The translations under genes were made by a program, and so were the position numbers. The notes under the pieces are model-generated. The model made no database searches. It was not told where the DNA came from and saw only the letters and a list, made by a program, of their open reading frames with translations. From UBA6120 sp964639215 (lineage in GTDB: Bacteria > Bacillota_I > Bacilli_A > RFN20 > CAG-826): a stretch of 64,000 bases of DNA. Of this stretch, positions 8,478 to 17,214 are shown in pieces (the first letter of the stretch is position 1; every line of letters begins with the position of its first letter). The stretch is from assembly GCA_964639215.1 (NCBI GenBank), contig CAZXCV010000006.1, positions 1-64,000 on the forward strand, given 5' to 3'.

Positions 8478-9268
8478 AGAAACGCTCACTATTAATCGCC
8501 CTTGGCATGATTGCGTTAACATCATGTGGCCAAGACGTAGCTTTAGCGCTTGAACGCACGACTTACCACACGGCGACATTTGCCGATAATATGTATCAAG
8601 ACACCGTGCTATCAACGACGTTAGCACCAGCTCATATTGCTAATAAAATGACATACACTGTCACAAGGGATGATCTAATCACCGGCGTTACGAATGTTAA
8701 CGAAACTGATCGCTACGTCACTGTTAATGGGACACCGACGCTCGTTAACGACGATTTGTTTGCAACCACATATAAACTCTCTAATAGTTTAACTGATGTT
8801 AAATACGGTTTTGAAAGCAAATTATTTGATGGCATTCTCCATTGTAGCGATGCAATCCGCATTAGTAAAAGCCGCTTACAAATTCAGGCGTCTGGATTTG
8901 GCTATGTATTTAATACTCCGCTACAATCTGCTAACTTGCTTGGTGTATATTTAAAAGCTGGCGCGGATACATTTTCTGGCGGTGTCGCCATCACCGATGT
9001 GCGTGTTAAACTGTCTTACTATTTACCAACCACTAATCTTGAATTCATCCAACACGAATTCAATCTTGATGTTTTCGGGATTCGGAGACTTGATTTTCCC
9101 CAATTCTACGGTTTTTATTTAACGGATGTTGCCCCATCATTATCGCTTCAAGGAGCGACTGCTGTCAGCGTTCAATATGAAATACTCGATGCGGCCGCCC
9201 AAGCAAGCGATCCGCATTATACCGCAATTTTTGTCTATGAAGTAATGTTACCAAAAAGCACTTGGTAA
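8474..9268 (+). CDS. putative lipoprotein of unknown function
   Basis: 264 aa. The N terminus (MKKRSLLIALGMIALTSC) is a clear lipoprotein signal with lipobox LTSC, Cys18 being the expected lipidated residue. The mature part is mostly beta-strand-like, with no recognisable domain, and would sit outside the membrane. A GAAGGAG Shine-Dalgarno precedes the ATG, which overlaps the stop of the ATP-grasp gene. The coupling suggests a role in assembly, anchoring or sensing of the surface polysaccharide, but this is only by association. It ends 3 bases from the convergent polymerase-like gene. Confidence 0.65.
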   Translation: MKKRSLLIALGMIALTSCGQDVALALERTTYHTATFADNMYQDTVLSTTLAPAHIANKMTYTVTRDDLITGVTNVNETDRYVTVNGTPTLVNDDLFATTYKLSNSLTDVKYGFESKLFDGILHCSDAIRISKSRLQIQASGFGYVFNTPLQSANLLGVYLKAGADTFSGGVAITDVRVKLSYYLPTTNLEFIQHEFNLDVFGIRRLDFPQFYGFYLTDVAPSLSLQGATAVSVQYEILDAAAQASDPHYTAIFVYEVMLPKSTW

Positions 9269-9271
9269 TTA

Positions 9272-10669
9272 TTAAGCGAGCGGAACTTCTTCTTCAGGCG
9301 AACTAGTAACAACGACTGGTTCGCTTTTTGTTTCTAATTGTTTATTGCTCTTAACATAAGCATAGCCAACTAAGAAAACGACTAAGAGACTATACAAATC
9401 AGAAAAATGTGGTAGCTTATAAATTCGTTGCCCTTCGCGAACAAATGGTGCGTACTCATAATGGAAAAGCGATACAACCGCGTATGTCAAAGCAAACAAA
9501 ATGACAAGCATCTTTAAATGGTGGGCATCCTGACTATTTTTGTAGTAGCGAATTAATGTATACCCGCTAAAACCCATAAAGGCAAGATAGCCAAAGGCGG
9601 CAAAATAGCCACCTTGATAGAGCGAATCAAACACAGCGCTCCCTGTTGATTCCATAAATCGATTGCCAATGATGATGGGGTGGAGTCCACCAAATGGGTG
9701 ATTTATCGACGCCTGGATAACTTCGGCATAACTGACGACGATACTATTACCAAAAACACGATTTAAAATCGCATTATTAGTTACGAGATTGACAAAAAAC
9801 GGAACCTCAAACGCATAAAGTAACAGTGAAACTGCCGCCAGAGAAAAGATTCCCATAGCAACATAAAGGCCATAATTCAATATTTTGAGCCAGCGTTTAT
9901 CACGAGGATAAAACTTAACCATTAAAGCGACAATGATGGCTGGAATGAGAAATTTGATTGCTGAAAAATATGGTAGAAATATAATCGCGATTAATCCGAT
10001 GCCGCCAGATACGATCCAAAAATAGTCAAACGTTGATATTTTTTTAAACGGTATAAAAAGTAGGCCTAATAGGAGTGGTGCGAGGATGATCGCATTATTC
10101 ACGAAAAAGGCCGTCGTCACTTCTTTAAATTCAAATCCGAATAACCATTTCGCTTCATTTGAAATCATGTAGGCTTCGCCATCAAAATAAAGTGCCTGTC
10201 CAGTAAATCGTGTCACATAGAAAAATGTGTAGCGCCACATTGTATAAATTAAGGAAATGGCTAATACCGCGGCAATACCGGCAAATATTGTCGCGAGGGC
10301 TTTTTCAATTTTAAATTCCTGTTCGTAAGCCATGGCGATGCCGATTAATACGAATGAGAAAAACGATAAAATCATCGCAAGATTATCAATGAACGTTTGT
10401 AAGATAAAATATAGTGGTGAAAAGGCCATGAAGAGGCTATAAGCCGCTAATGGTAGCAAAAGCACCAATCCGACATTAAGCCAATCTTCCTTTTTGTATT
10501 GCAGTAAAACAAGCGGAAACAGTGCCAGAGCAAAGATGATTGAAAGATAGCGGAAAAGCATTCCAAAGTTAGCTAAATTGAGACTTGTAAATAAGAGTAA
10601 TTCAAGGGCAAGAAACGCAAGGAGCGAGCCATATTTATGACGGTATTTTTCTAAGATTGTTCGATTCAT
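9272..10669 (-). CDS. polytopic membrane protein, O-antigen polymerase/ligase-like
   Basis: About 465 aa with roughly 11-12 hydrophobic segments and one larger extracellular loop (around the INHPFGGLHPIIIGNRF stretch, where polymerases and ligases of the Wzy/WaaL type carry catalytic residues). The C terminus is an acidic cytosolic tail. The profile and its place in a glycosyltransferase region suggest a polysaccharide polymerase or ligase; no family motif is decisive. The ATG at 10669 overlaps the upstream stop (TAATG), with AAAGGA about a dozen bases upstream; an earlier in-frame ATG at 10681 has no room for a ribosome site. Confidence 0.6.
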   Translation of the reverse strand: MNRTILEKYRHKYGSLLAFLALELLLFTSLNLANFGMLFRYLSIIFALALFPLVLLQYKKEDWLNVGLVLLLPLAAYSLFMAFSPLYFILQTFIDNLAMILSFFSFVLIGIAMAYEQEFKIEKALATIFAGIAAVLAISLIYTMWRYTFFYVTRFTGQALYFDGEAYMISNEAKWLFGFEFKEVTTAFFVNNAIILAPLLLGLLFIPFKKISTFDYFWIVSGGIGLIAIIFLPYFSAIKFLIPAIIVALMVKFYPRDKRWLKILNYGLYVAMGIFSLAAVSLLLYAFEVPFFVNLVTNNAILNRVFGNSIVVSYAEVIQASINHPFGGLHPIIIGNRFMESTGSAVFDSLYQGGYFAAFGYLAFMGFSGYTLIRYYKNSQDAHHLKMLVILFALTYAVVSLFHYEYAPFVREGQRIYKLPHFSDLYSLLVVFLVGYAYVKSNKQLETKSEPVVVTSSPEEEVPLA

Positions 10670-11622
10670 TACCAATAACATCCTTTTTCCACTTTTTCAG
10701 CACCTTGAGGCTTAGTGACTGGGCGTGTCCAGGAACTCGTGACATAACGCGTCACGTGCTGGCGTTTTTCCCATCTTTTTCCCATTATACCAAATAATAA
10801 TTGGGTCGCCCCTCCAGTTTGTATCGCTTGTTTATTTAAACTCTTAATAAACCAACATAAATGCGTTCCATAAGCACCAGCTCCAATGAGGGCAACATCA
10901 AATTCATGTTTGACGATTTCAACCTTCAAATAATCGAGCGCTTCAAACCAATTGTGGAAGCGTTCATCGTACTGGTTACCAATTGTTTGCACAGCTTCAA
11001 TGGTTATTAAGGTAAACTCTGGTAACACGGTTTCATTTTGTATAATTGCGCGACGATTCGCGTATTGTTGTTCAATTAATTGTGCAAATGGTGAGATGAC
11101 AAGGACTCGTTTCCCCTTTAATGCCGAGGTCCAATCGCCCATTAGTGGCTCAAAGGCATTGTATTGAATGACTTTGGCATGCGGAATATATTTACGATAA
11201 AAATAATCTTCCATATGAATGCCGGAGATACCTAAAATATCGGTTTTTGGTAGTTCTTTGAGATAATGGGAGCAGTAGTAATTTAGATTGGCATCGGTGG
11301 TTGGAAAAAAGCCGGCATTGTTTTTCATTGAATATTTGACGAGTTTCTTATAATCGTGACGCCATCCAAATTGAATCTTCTCATAATTATTGAGACAGCT
11401 CATTTCCGTCGCTCCAAAGCGAATGGCGGCAAAAGGAATGCCGCTTTGGATGGCGTGTTTCAAGATTTCATTGCTATGTTCTTGCGTAATTCCCACGATG
11501 CCAACAAACCGTTCGACACCTTTTTTTCGATGGAAGAGTTTCCAAAGCAAAACAAACCATGCATTTTTCAAAAAATAAGCAAAATAAGTTATTTTTTTAC
11601 GATAAGGTACTAGCGCTGCCAT
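10669..11622 (-). CDS. putative GT-D-type glycosyltransferase
   Basis: About 317 aa, soluble. The C-terminal half contains FDVALIGAGAYGTHLCWF followed by AIQTGGATQLLFGIMGKRWE, a pattern found in a family of surface-glycan proteins, some annotated as GT-D fold transferases. IRFGATEM near residue 70 resembles the RYGDGE-type motif of that fold, but in weakened form. I do not recognise a characterised homologue, so substrate and even enzymatic activity are open. The ATG at 11622 follows the upstream patatin stop by one base with no Shine-Dalgarno, suggesting reinitiation; an in-frame TTG lies at 11631. Confidence 0.5.
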   Translation of the reverse strand: MAALVPYRKKITYFAYFLKNAWFVLLWKLFHRKKGVERFVGIVGITQEHSNEILKHAIQSGIPFAAIRFGATEMSCLNNYEKIQFGWRHDYKKLVKYSMKNNAGFFPTTDANLNYYCSHYLKELPKTDILGISGIHMEDYFYRKYIPHAKVIQYNAFEPLMGDWTSALKGKRVLVISPFAQLIEQQYANRRAIIQNETVLPEFTLITIEAVQTIGNQYDERFHNWFEALDYLKVEIVKHEFDVALIGAGAYGTHLCWFIKSLNKQAIQTGGATQLLFGIMGKRWEKRQHVTRYVTSSWTRPVTKPQGAEKVEKGCYW

Positions 11623-11623
11623 A

Positions 11624-12844
11624 CTATGCAATCAGTCGATAAAAAATTGCCGCAAAATAAAGCTCTGGATAATGCGCGGCTAACATGTCTTTGGTTGCTT
11701 CAGGTAATTCTAATTTTTCTTTAGCGATTTGTTTAATCATCCCAAATCGCATCGCTGTCTTCATTTTTAATAATCGGAATTGTTGCTCACCTGGTCGTTT
11801 CGATAACCAATTCGTATGATGTTGGTTTCCACTAATCGATTGTTCGATTTCTTGACGCATGCTTGGTATCTCATAAATTTTTAATGGGTCAAGATCAACG
11901 GCTTCAGCGATAACTTCCAAAAACCGCAAATACTTTGTGCGCTCTGTCATTGTTTCATGAATTTTACTCGTTAAGAAGAAATTAAGATCCTCACTTCCGG
12001 TCCGTTCGATAATTTTGATCACTCGAGCGGCTTCATTATCAAATGCGTTGCTAATCTTAAACGTGTACTTATAGCCGAGAAATTTCCCGAATTTTTTCAT
12101 CGTGTCCAAATAACCTAAGCGCATGTTACGAGCCATCACATCGCTACGAATCATCAAAAATGGTCCTAGATGATGATAGCTGCGGATATATGTAACGTTT
12201 GATTTATCGAGATGTTCGGGATGACTATATTGGGTGGTATTTAAGTCGACAGCAATCACGTGATCAGCGCCCAAGCGAAAGGCAAAATCGATAGGTAGTC
12301 GATCATGATAGGCACCATCAATATATTGTTCCTCGCCAATTGTCGTCACAGGGAAAGCCGGATAACAACTAGCGCTTGCCAGCAAATAATCGGCAATTTC
12401 TTCTTTTCGTATTTTTTTAATGTCGATATCTTTTCCAACCATTTTTGGGTATGTGGCGACGGTCACGCCGAATGCGATTGGCGAAGCCAAGAGTTTCTCG
12501 ACATCGAGACATTCAGCAATTAGGGTTTTGAATGGGCTAATATCAATCCCACGGTTTTTTATGTATGAAGTGATGAATTTAAACAATTCTTTCTTATCGC
12601 TTCGTAATATCTCGTCAAGGTCAAGGTTAATCCCATGCTTCATGACTTTTTTTAGTTCAAGATTGTGCCACAAACGTTCAAGCATCGGTAAATCGCCTGT
12701 CGTCATGATTGCACCATTCAACGCTCCAATCGAAGCGCCCGTTATGATATGATATGGAATTTTTAATTCCTTAATTGCTTGAAAGAAACCAACCTGATAT
12801 GCTCCTTTGGAGCCACCGCTACCAAGTGCTAATCCAAGTTTCAT
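11624..12844 (-). CDS. patatin-like phospholipase
   Basis: 406 aa serine acyl hydrolase of the patatin family, expected to release fatty acids from phospholipids or other lipids. The oxyanion-hole glycine loop GSGGSKG is at residues 8-14, the nucleophile Ser38 lies in GASIG, and the catalytic Asp is in the DGAYHD block near residue 180. The C-terminal third is a helical extension not needed for the patatin core, shared with the paralogue next door. No signal peptide. The start overlaps the paralogue stop (ATGA), with a GGGGGC ribosome site upstream. Confidence 0.88.
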   Translation of the reverse strand: MKLGLALGSGGSKGAYQVGFFQAIKELKIPYHIITGASIGALNGAIMTTGDLPMLERLWHNLELKKVMKHGINLDLDEILRSDKKELFKFITSYIKNRGIDISPFKTLIAECLDVEKLLASPIAFGVTVATYPKMVGKDIDIKKIRKEEIADYLLASASCYPAFPVTTIGEEQYIDGAYHDRLPIDFAFRLGADHVIAVDLNTTQYSHPEHLDKSNVTYIRSYHHLGPFLMIRSDVMARNMRLGYLDTMKKFGKFLGYKYTFKISNAFDNEAARVIKIIERTGSEDLNFFLTSKIHETMTERTKYLRFLEVIAEAVDLDPLKIYEIPSMRQEIEQSISGNQHHTNWLSKRPGEQQFRLLKMKTAMRFGMIKQIAKEKLELPEATKDMLAAHYPELYFAAIFYRLIA

Positions 12845-14130
12845 TGCTCTGCCCCCTGCTTTATTAAATTAATAAATTTACTCTGAATCAATAATAACAT
12901 GACATACGTAAGGATGTATTTGGATTTATAAGAAATCCAATTCGTGATGTCTCGACCATGGAATTGCGTCTCAAGAACATATTTAAGTGCGTTGATAGCC
13001 CCGAGTTCTTCTTCATCCGTTAATGTTTGTCGTTCTTTAATTTTTCTCAATAGTGAGACAACATCGCGAGTAACGAATGTTGCATCAATCATGTCATAGA
13101 TTAGTTGCGTGATTTTCGAGATTTCATAAATTGGTTCTGGACTAATTTTTAATGTTTCGGCAATCACTTCTAACCCACGGAGAAATAAATGTCCATCTGG
13201 AATCCTTCCTTTAGTGTGCCTTTTCAATAATCTGAGGATGCCGCCTAATTGAGATGGATATTTATCCTTAATCATTTGAAGTAATTGGATTTCGAGATCG
13301 GCAAGATTAGGTGTTGGTTTGAACGTGTAGCGATATCCAATCATCGGCCCGATTTTTTTCATCGTGTCGTTATATCCGAGTGAACGGTTTCTGTCAATCA
13401 TCGCTTGATCAAAATTGAACGGAGCCCCGAGATTCCACGAAGGTTCAACGTTAATGACATCCTGGCGACGATTCAATAATGGATGCCATGTGATTTTATA
13501 AAATAGATTAACGGCAATGACTTGCTGTGCCCCCAGTTTAAAAGCAAATCGAATTGGCAAAGTGTCTTTATATCCTCCGTCAATGTACGTTTTCTTTTTG
13601 ATTGTTCGGACAGGAAATAACGGCCAGATTGCACTGCTGGCAAATAGCCAATCATAAACATCTTCATCATCAACATTACGCATCTCAATATTTCGTTGAA
13701 CGAAAAATGGTAATTCAACAGCTACGATTCCAAATCGTGGCGTCGTGTTTTTAATTTCTTCAGGGCTGATGCTTGACTTGATTAATTCGATAAATGGTGT
13801 GATATCAGCGCCACGGTTTTTTATATATCTTTTTGTAAAAGTAATGATTTTTTGCCGGTCTTTTTGAAATGTTTTACGCAACTGCACCCAGTCAAAATTC
13901 AACCCGTCCTTCATAACTTTTTCGGGTGAAACATCTTGCCATAACGAGTGCGCAACCTCATATTTGTTTGCCGCCATAAACGCCCCAATCAATGCGCCGA
14001 TTGAGGTACCGGTAATCACATCTGGTTGAATCTTGAGGTCGCGCAAAGCTGTCCATACGCCCATTTCATATGAGCCGAGTGACCCGCCACCACCAAGTGC
14101 GATACCGATTGTTTTTTTAATATCAACCAT
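12841..14130 (-). CDS. patatin-like phospholipase (tandem paralogue)
   Basis: 429 aa. The same architecture as the following gene: glycine loop GGGGSLG at 13-19, nucleophile Ser43 in GTSIG, and catalytic Asp in DGGYKD near residue 185, then a helical C-terminal extension. The two proteins align throughout (for example TSYIKNRGIDISPF against KRYIKNRGADITPF), so they arose by tandem duplication and have since diverged. An extended -10 (TGATATAAT) ends only 6 bases before the ATG, with no Shine-Dalgarno, so the mRNA is probably leaderless. Divergent from the aldehyde dehydrogenase gene, which may share lipid substrates. Confidence 0.87.
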   Translation of the reverse strand: MVDIKKTIGIALGGGGSLGSYEMGVWTALRDLKIQPDVITGTSIGALIGAFMAANKYEVAHSLWQDVSPEKVMKDGLNFDWVQLRKTFQKDRQKIITFTKRYIKNRGADITPFIELIKSSISPEEIKNTTPRFGIVAVELPFFVQRNIEMRNVDDEDVYDWLFASSAIWPLFPVRTIKKKTYIDGGYKDTLPIRFAFKLGAQQVIAVNLFYKITWHPLLNRRQDVINVEPSWNLGAPFNFDQAMIDRNRSLGYNDTMKKIGPMIGYRYTFKPTPNLADLEIQLLQMIKDKYPSQLGGILRLLKRHTKGRIPDGHLFLRGLEVIAETLKISPEPIYEISKITQLIYDMIDATFVTRDVVSLLRKIKERQTLTDEEELGAINALKYVLETQFHGRDITNWISYKSKYILTYVMLLLIQSKFINLIKQGAEQ

Positions 14131-14136
14131 TGATTT

Positions 14137-14142
14137 ATTATA
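14137..14142 (-). promoter_or_regulatory. extended -10 box, probable leaderless promoter of patatin operon
   Basis: TATAAT preceded by TGA (an extended -10) on the minus strand, with 6 bases to the ATG at 14130. Transcription would start at the initiation codon itself. No -35 consensus. Confidence 0.6.
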
Positions 14143-14169
14143 TCACCTATCTCCGAAATCTCCTGATGG

Positions 14170-14175
14170 TATAAT
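14170..14175 (+). promoter_or_regulatory. -10 box of the aldehyde dehydrogenase gene
   Basis: TATAAT 19 bases before the ATG at 14195, followed by an AAAGGG ribosome site 7-8 bases before the start. Divergent from the patatin promoter. Confidence 0.6.
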
Positions 14176-14194
14176 GTCATAAAAGGGATAAATT

Positions 14195-15565
14195 ATGGAT
14201 ATTAAAGCATTAGTAGCAAACCAACGAACTTACTTCAATCGACATGAGACATTTGACATTGCCTTTCGACGATCAATATTGTTAAGGCTTCGATCTCAAA
14301 TCAAACTTCTCGAGGAAGAAATTAAAGATGCCCTTAAAATTGACTTAGGTAAGAGCCCAGAAGAAGCCTACCTCGCGGAAATCGGTATGGTCTATGAAGA
14401 AATAAGATTCATGCTCAAGCATATAAATAGATATGCGCGTGATGTTCGAGTCAAAACACCACTAGTCCATTTCATGGGAAAGAGCTTTCGACGTCCAGTA
14501 CCTTTTGGTACCGTCTTGATTATGAGTCCTTGGAATTATCCTTTTTTACTTGCCATGAGTCCAACCATTGATGCACTTGCAGCAGGAAATACCGTCATCA
14601 TCAAACCAGGCTCATATGCCACAGCGACAGGACAAATTATCAAGAAACTGATTGAAACGACTTTTAATTCCGAATATGTCGCCGTCGTTCTCGGTGGTCG
14701 TGATGAGAATCAAGCGCTTCTTGATCAAAAATTTGATTATATATTCTTTACTGGCTCAACTAGTGTTGGTCAATATGTCATGGAAAAAGCATCGAAACAT
14801 TTAACCCCAGTAACCTTAGAGCTTGGCGGCAAATCGCCAGCGATTATCGATGTCAGTGCCAATCTACCTATTGCTGCCCGAAGAATCGTATTCGGCAAAT
14901 TAATCAACTGTGGTCAAACGTGCATCGCGCCAGACTATCTCATCGTGCATCATTCGATTAAACAACAGTTGATCGAATTGCTGATCAATGAAATCAAAAC
15001 TCAATATGGTGAAGATTCCTTAGAAGAAGGACGCTACGGCAAAATTATTAACCAAAAACATTATGATCGCCTCGTGTCTATCTTTAAAGATGAATCGTTG
15101 GCTTTTGGTGGTGGCACAAATCTTGAAAAATTAAAGATTGAACCAACGATTCTGGCGGAAGCCACGCTGAGCTCACCTGCGATGAATGAAGAACTATTCG
15201 GACCAATCATCCCAATTCTGACCTTCAACACAACAGCGGATATTTTTGAGATTATCAATGCTCATCCAACACCACTAGCACTATATTTATTTGCAAATAA
15301 TCGTCAAATGGAAAATGAAATCATGACTTACATTCCATTTGGTGGTGGTTGCATTAACGACACAATCGTTCATATTGCCACAGCCCAAATGCCCTTTGGG
15401 GGGATTGGCGCTTCGGGGATGGGATCATATCATGGAAGACAAGGTTTTATGACTTTTAGTCACTATAAAAGCATCCATAAAAAAGCAAATCACCCCGATC
15501 TTCCTATTAGGTATCAACCATATACGAGCTTTAAACAAAAAATCATAAAAAGATTCTTAAAATAA
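14195..15565 (+). CDS. aldehyde dehydrogenase, class 3 (fatty aldehyde-type)
   Basis: 456 aa NAD(P)-dependent dehydrogenase oxidising aldehydes to acids. Cofactor-binding PWNYPFLLAMSP lies near residues 108-120 and FTGSTSVGQ near 187; the general base Glu is in VTLELGGKSP (~residue 208) and the catalytic Cys in the NCGQTCIAPDY block (~242). The truncated N terminus and C-terminal PFGGIGASGMGSYHG are typical of class 3 and plant/bacterial fatty aldehyde dehydrogenases. The C terminus is basic and could associate with membranes. Next to two lipases, it may handle lipid-derived aldehydes; that link is inference. Confidence 0.9.
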   Translation: MDIKALVANQRTYFNRHETFDIAFRRSILLRLRSQIKLLEEEIKDALKIDLGKSPEEAYLAEIGMVYEEIRFMLKHINRYARDVRVKTPLVHFMGKSFRRPVPFGTVLIMSPWNYPFLLAMSPTIDALAAGNTVIIKPGSYATATGQIIKKLIETTFNSEYVAVVLGGRDENQALLDQKFDYIFFTGSTSVGQYVMEKASKHLTPVTLELGGKSPAIIDVSANLPIAARRIVFGKLINCGQTCIAPDYLIVHHSIKQQLIELLINEIKTQYGEDSLEEGRYGKIINQKHYDRLVSIFKDESLAFGGGTNLEKLKIEPTILAEATLSSPAMNEELFGPIIPILTFNTTADIFEIINAHPTPLALYLFANNRQMENEIMTYIPFGGGCINDTIVHIATAQMPFGGIGASGMGSYHGRQGFMTFSHYKSIHKKANHPDLPIRYQPYTSFKQKIIKRFLK

Positions 15566-15615
15566 CACACTCAAAAATTAAGTGGCTTTTTGCTATTGTT
15601 TTTCAGTCACAGTGC

Positions 15616-15621
15616 TATAAT
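15616..15621 (+). promoter_or_regulatory. -10 box of small membrane protein gene
   Basis: TATAAT about 26 bases before the ATG at 15648, with AAAAGGAG between them as ribosome site. Confidence 0.55.
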
Positions 15622-15647
15622 GTTTTTATAAGAAAAGGAGAGCATCA

Positions 15648-15884
15648 ATGAAATCTTTTATTAAAACATTCGACGAACTTCCATTTATTCTCAAAGTTAT
15701 CTTCGCCTTGCCCGGTCTTGACTTCCTCTGGGGTATCTATCGTTTACTAAAAGGGCTTGACAAAAAGAATACCGTTCTCATTATCGTCGGTATTTTATGG
15801 ATCTTGCTCGGTTGGGGTATTCTCTGGATTATTGACCTCATCACCATCATTCTTAATAAGAAGCCAACCATCCTCGTTGACTAA
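15648..15884 (+). CDS. small membrane protein of unknown function
   Basis: 78 aa. It contains a short amphipathic N terminus, then hydrophobic stretches at roughly residues 15-33 and 40-68, so two membrane segments with a KGLDKKN turn between them. A TATAAT box, an AAAAGGAG ribosome site 7 bases before the ATG, and a strong terminator just downstream support a real single-gene transcript. No family recognised. Confidence 0.65.
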   Translation: MKSFIKTFDELPFILKVIFALPGLDFLWGIYRLLKGLDKKNTVLIIVGILWILLGWGILWIIDLITIILNKKPTILVD

Positions 15885-15907
15885 TCACAAATTGATGACA
15901 ACAAAAA

Positions 15908-15927
15908 ACGCCGTATTGTTACGGCGT
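15908..15927. terminator. bidirectional intrinsic terminator
   Basis: Perfect 8-bp stem ACGCCGTA/TACGGCGT with a four-base loop, flanked by A-tract on the left and T-tract on the right. It can serve both the small membrane protein gene on the plus strand and the phosphofructokinase gene on the minus strand. Confidence 0.85.
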
Positions 15928-15932
15928 TTTTC

Positions 15933-17138
15933 TTATTCAGTTATGACTTTTATTTTCCTAAATTTGGCATGGGCAAGAATTCCATGAGCATCAATGAATT
16001 TCACCCTTCCTTCAATTAAAGGTTCGAGATAAGCACGCATTAATTGACCCTCTCCGTGGACATCCTTCATTAATTCGGCGCTCATCTTCCGTTCGACATT
16101 GGCAATATGTCGGAGATTTTTCATTAAGTAGCGAACTTTATAGTTGGTTCCCGGCACACGAGCGATAATGACCATGCTGTTAGTTTTACCTCGAACAACT
16201 TGGCGAACCGCTGTTTGCGAAACGCGAATCGCTTCGATATGATCGGCACGACTAATAAATGAGGATGCCGCCCGTTGCATTAAACTAAATTCGATTGCGC
16301 GAACGGGAAATCCTAATTTTTCCTTTATTTGATCACCGAGAATATTAGCGATGCCACCTAACTGCGCGTGATTAAATGAGTCCACAGTGGCGAATGCTGA
16401 CGAAAGAAACGGAGCAACTCCCTCTGAGATGACGATAAATGCCTTCTTTTTGGTCGCATATAATTCCTTGATATCTTCGAGAAATTTATCAAGATGAAAG
16501 CTTTCTTCGGGTAGATAAATTCGGTCCGCTTTTAAATCTGGTGGTAATAGTGCGGCCGAAGCGGTAAGCCAGCCAGCGTTACGACCCATGACTTCAACAA
16601 TTGCAATTTTCCCCTTGTTGTAGCACATGTTATCAATCGCGATGTCTTGAAGCGATTGAATAACATATTTTGCGGCACTGGGATAACCGAGGCAGTGATC
16701 GGTGTAATTTAAATCATTGTCGATTGTTTTAGGAATACCGATGACCGCGCAATCATAATCAGCTTTCTTCATGAATTGTGACAATTTATGGCAAGTATCC
16801 ATGGAATCGTTGCCACCATTGACGAGTAAGTAGCCAATCGCATGTTTTTTTAATGTTGTGAGTATCTTATAGTAATCGGGATGCCCTAAATCATCGCTTA
16901 ACTTATAACGCGTCGTTCCCAAAATAGCCCCAGGTGTTTGTTTTAACAATTCAACATCTTGCTCATCCTCTTGACGTAAATCAATGAGGTTGTCGTTAAT
17001 AACGCCTTCAATGCCAAATAAACTACCATATATTCCGGCAACAGCTGCTTGGCGTTTTGCTTCTTTGATGACGCCATAAAGCGATGTATTGATGACAGGT
17101 GTTGGTCCGCCCGATTGAAAGTACAATAATGACTTCAT
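15933..17138 (-). CDS. pyrophosphate-dependent 6-phosphofructokinase
   Basis: About 401 aa. Phosphorylates fructose 6-phosphate in glycolysis, predicted to use PPi rather than ATP: the GGNDS motif (108-112) has Asp where ATP enzymes have Gly, and PKTIDND (136-142) has the Lys that marks PPi enzymes in place of Gly. The substrate-binding MGRNAGWLTA block follows. Asn at the first acidic position of GGNDS departs from the usual GGDDS. The ATG at 17138 is preferred for its AGAGAG ribosome site; an upstream in-frame ATG at 17156 lacks one. PPi-PFK is known from Acholeplasma. It follows the GH13 gene by 76 bases, so it may share its transcript. Confidence 0.88.
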   Translation of the reverse strand: MKSLLYFQSGGPTPVINTSLYGVIKEAKRQAAVAGIYGSLFGIEGVINDNLIDLRQEDEQDVELLKQTPGAILGTTRYKLSDDLGHPDYYKILTTLKKHAIGYLLVNGGNDSMDTCHKLSQFMKKADYDCAVIGIPKTIDNDLNYTDHCLGYPSAAKYVIQSLQDIAIDNMCYNKGKIAIVEVMGRNAGWLTASAALLPPDLKADRIYLPEESFHLDKFLEDIKELYATKKKAFIVISEGVAPFLSSAFATVDSFNHAQLGGIANILGDQIKEKLGFPVRAIEFSLMQRAASSFISRADHIEAIRVSQTAVRQVVRGKTNSMVIIARVPGTNYKVRYLMKNLRHIANVERKMSAELMKDVHGEGQLMRAYLEPLIEGRVKFIDAHGILAHAKFRKIKVITE

Positions 17139-17214
17139 ATCTAACTCTCTTTCCATACAAAAATCAGGTTAAATTATATACTAAGATGAAGATTTAATAA
17201 ACAATTTTAAGGAT

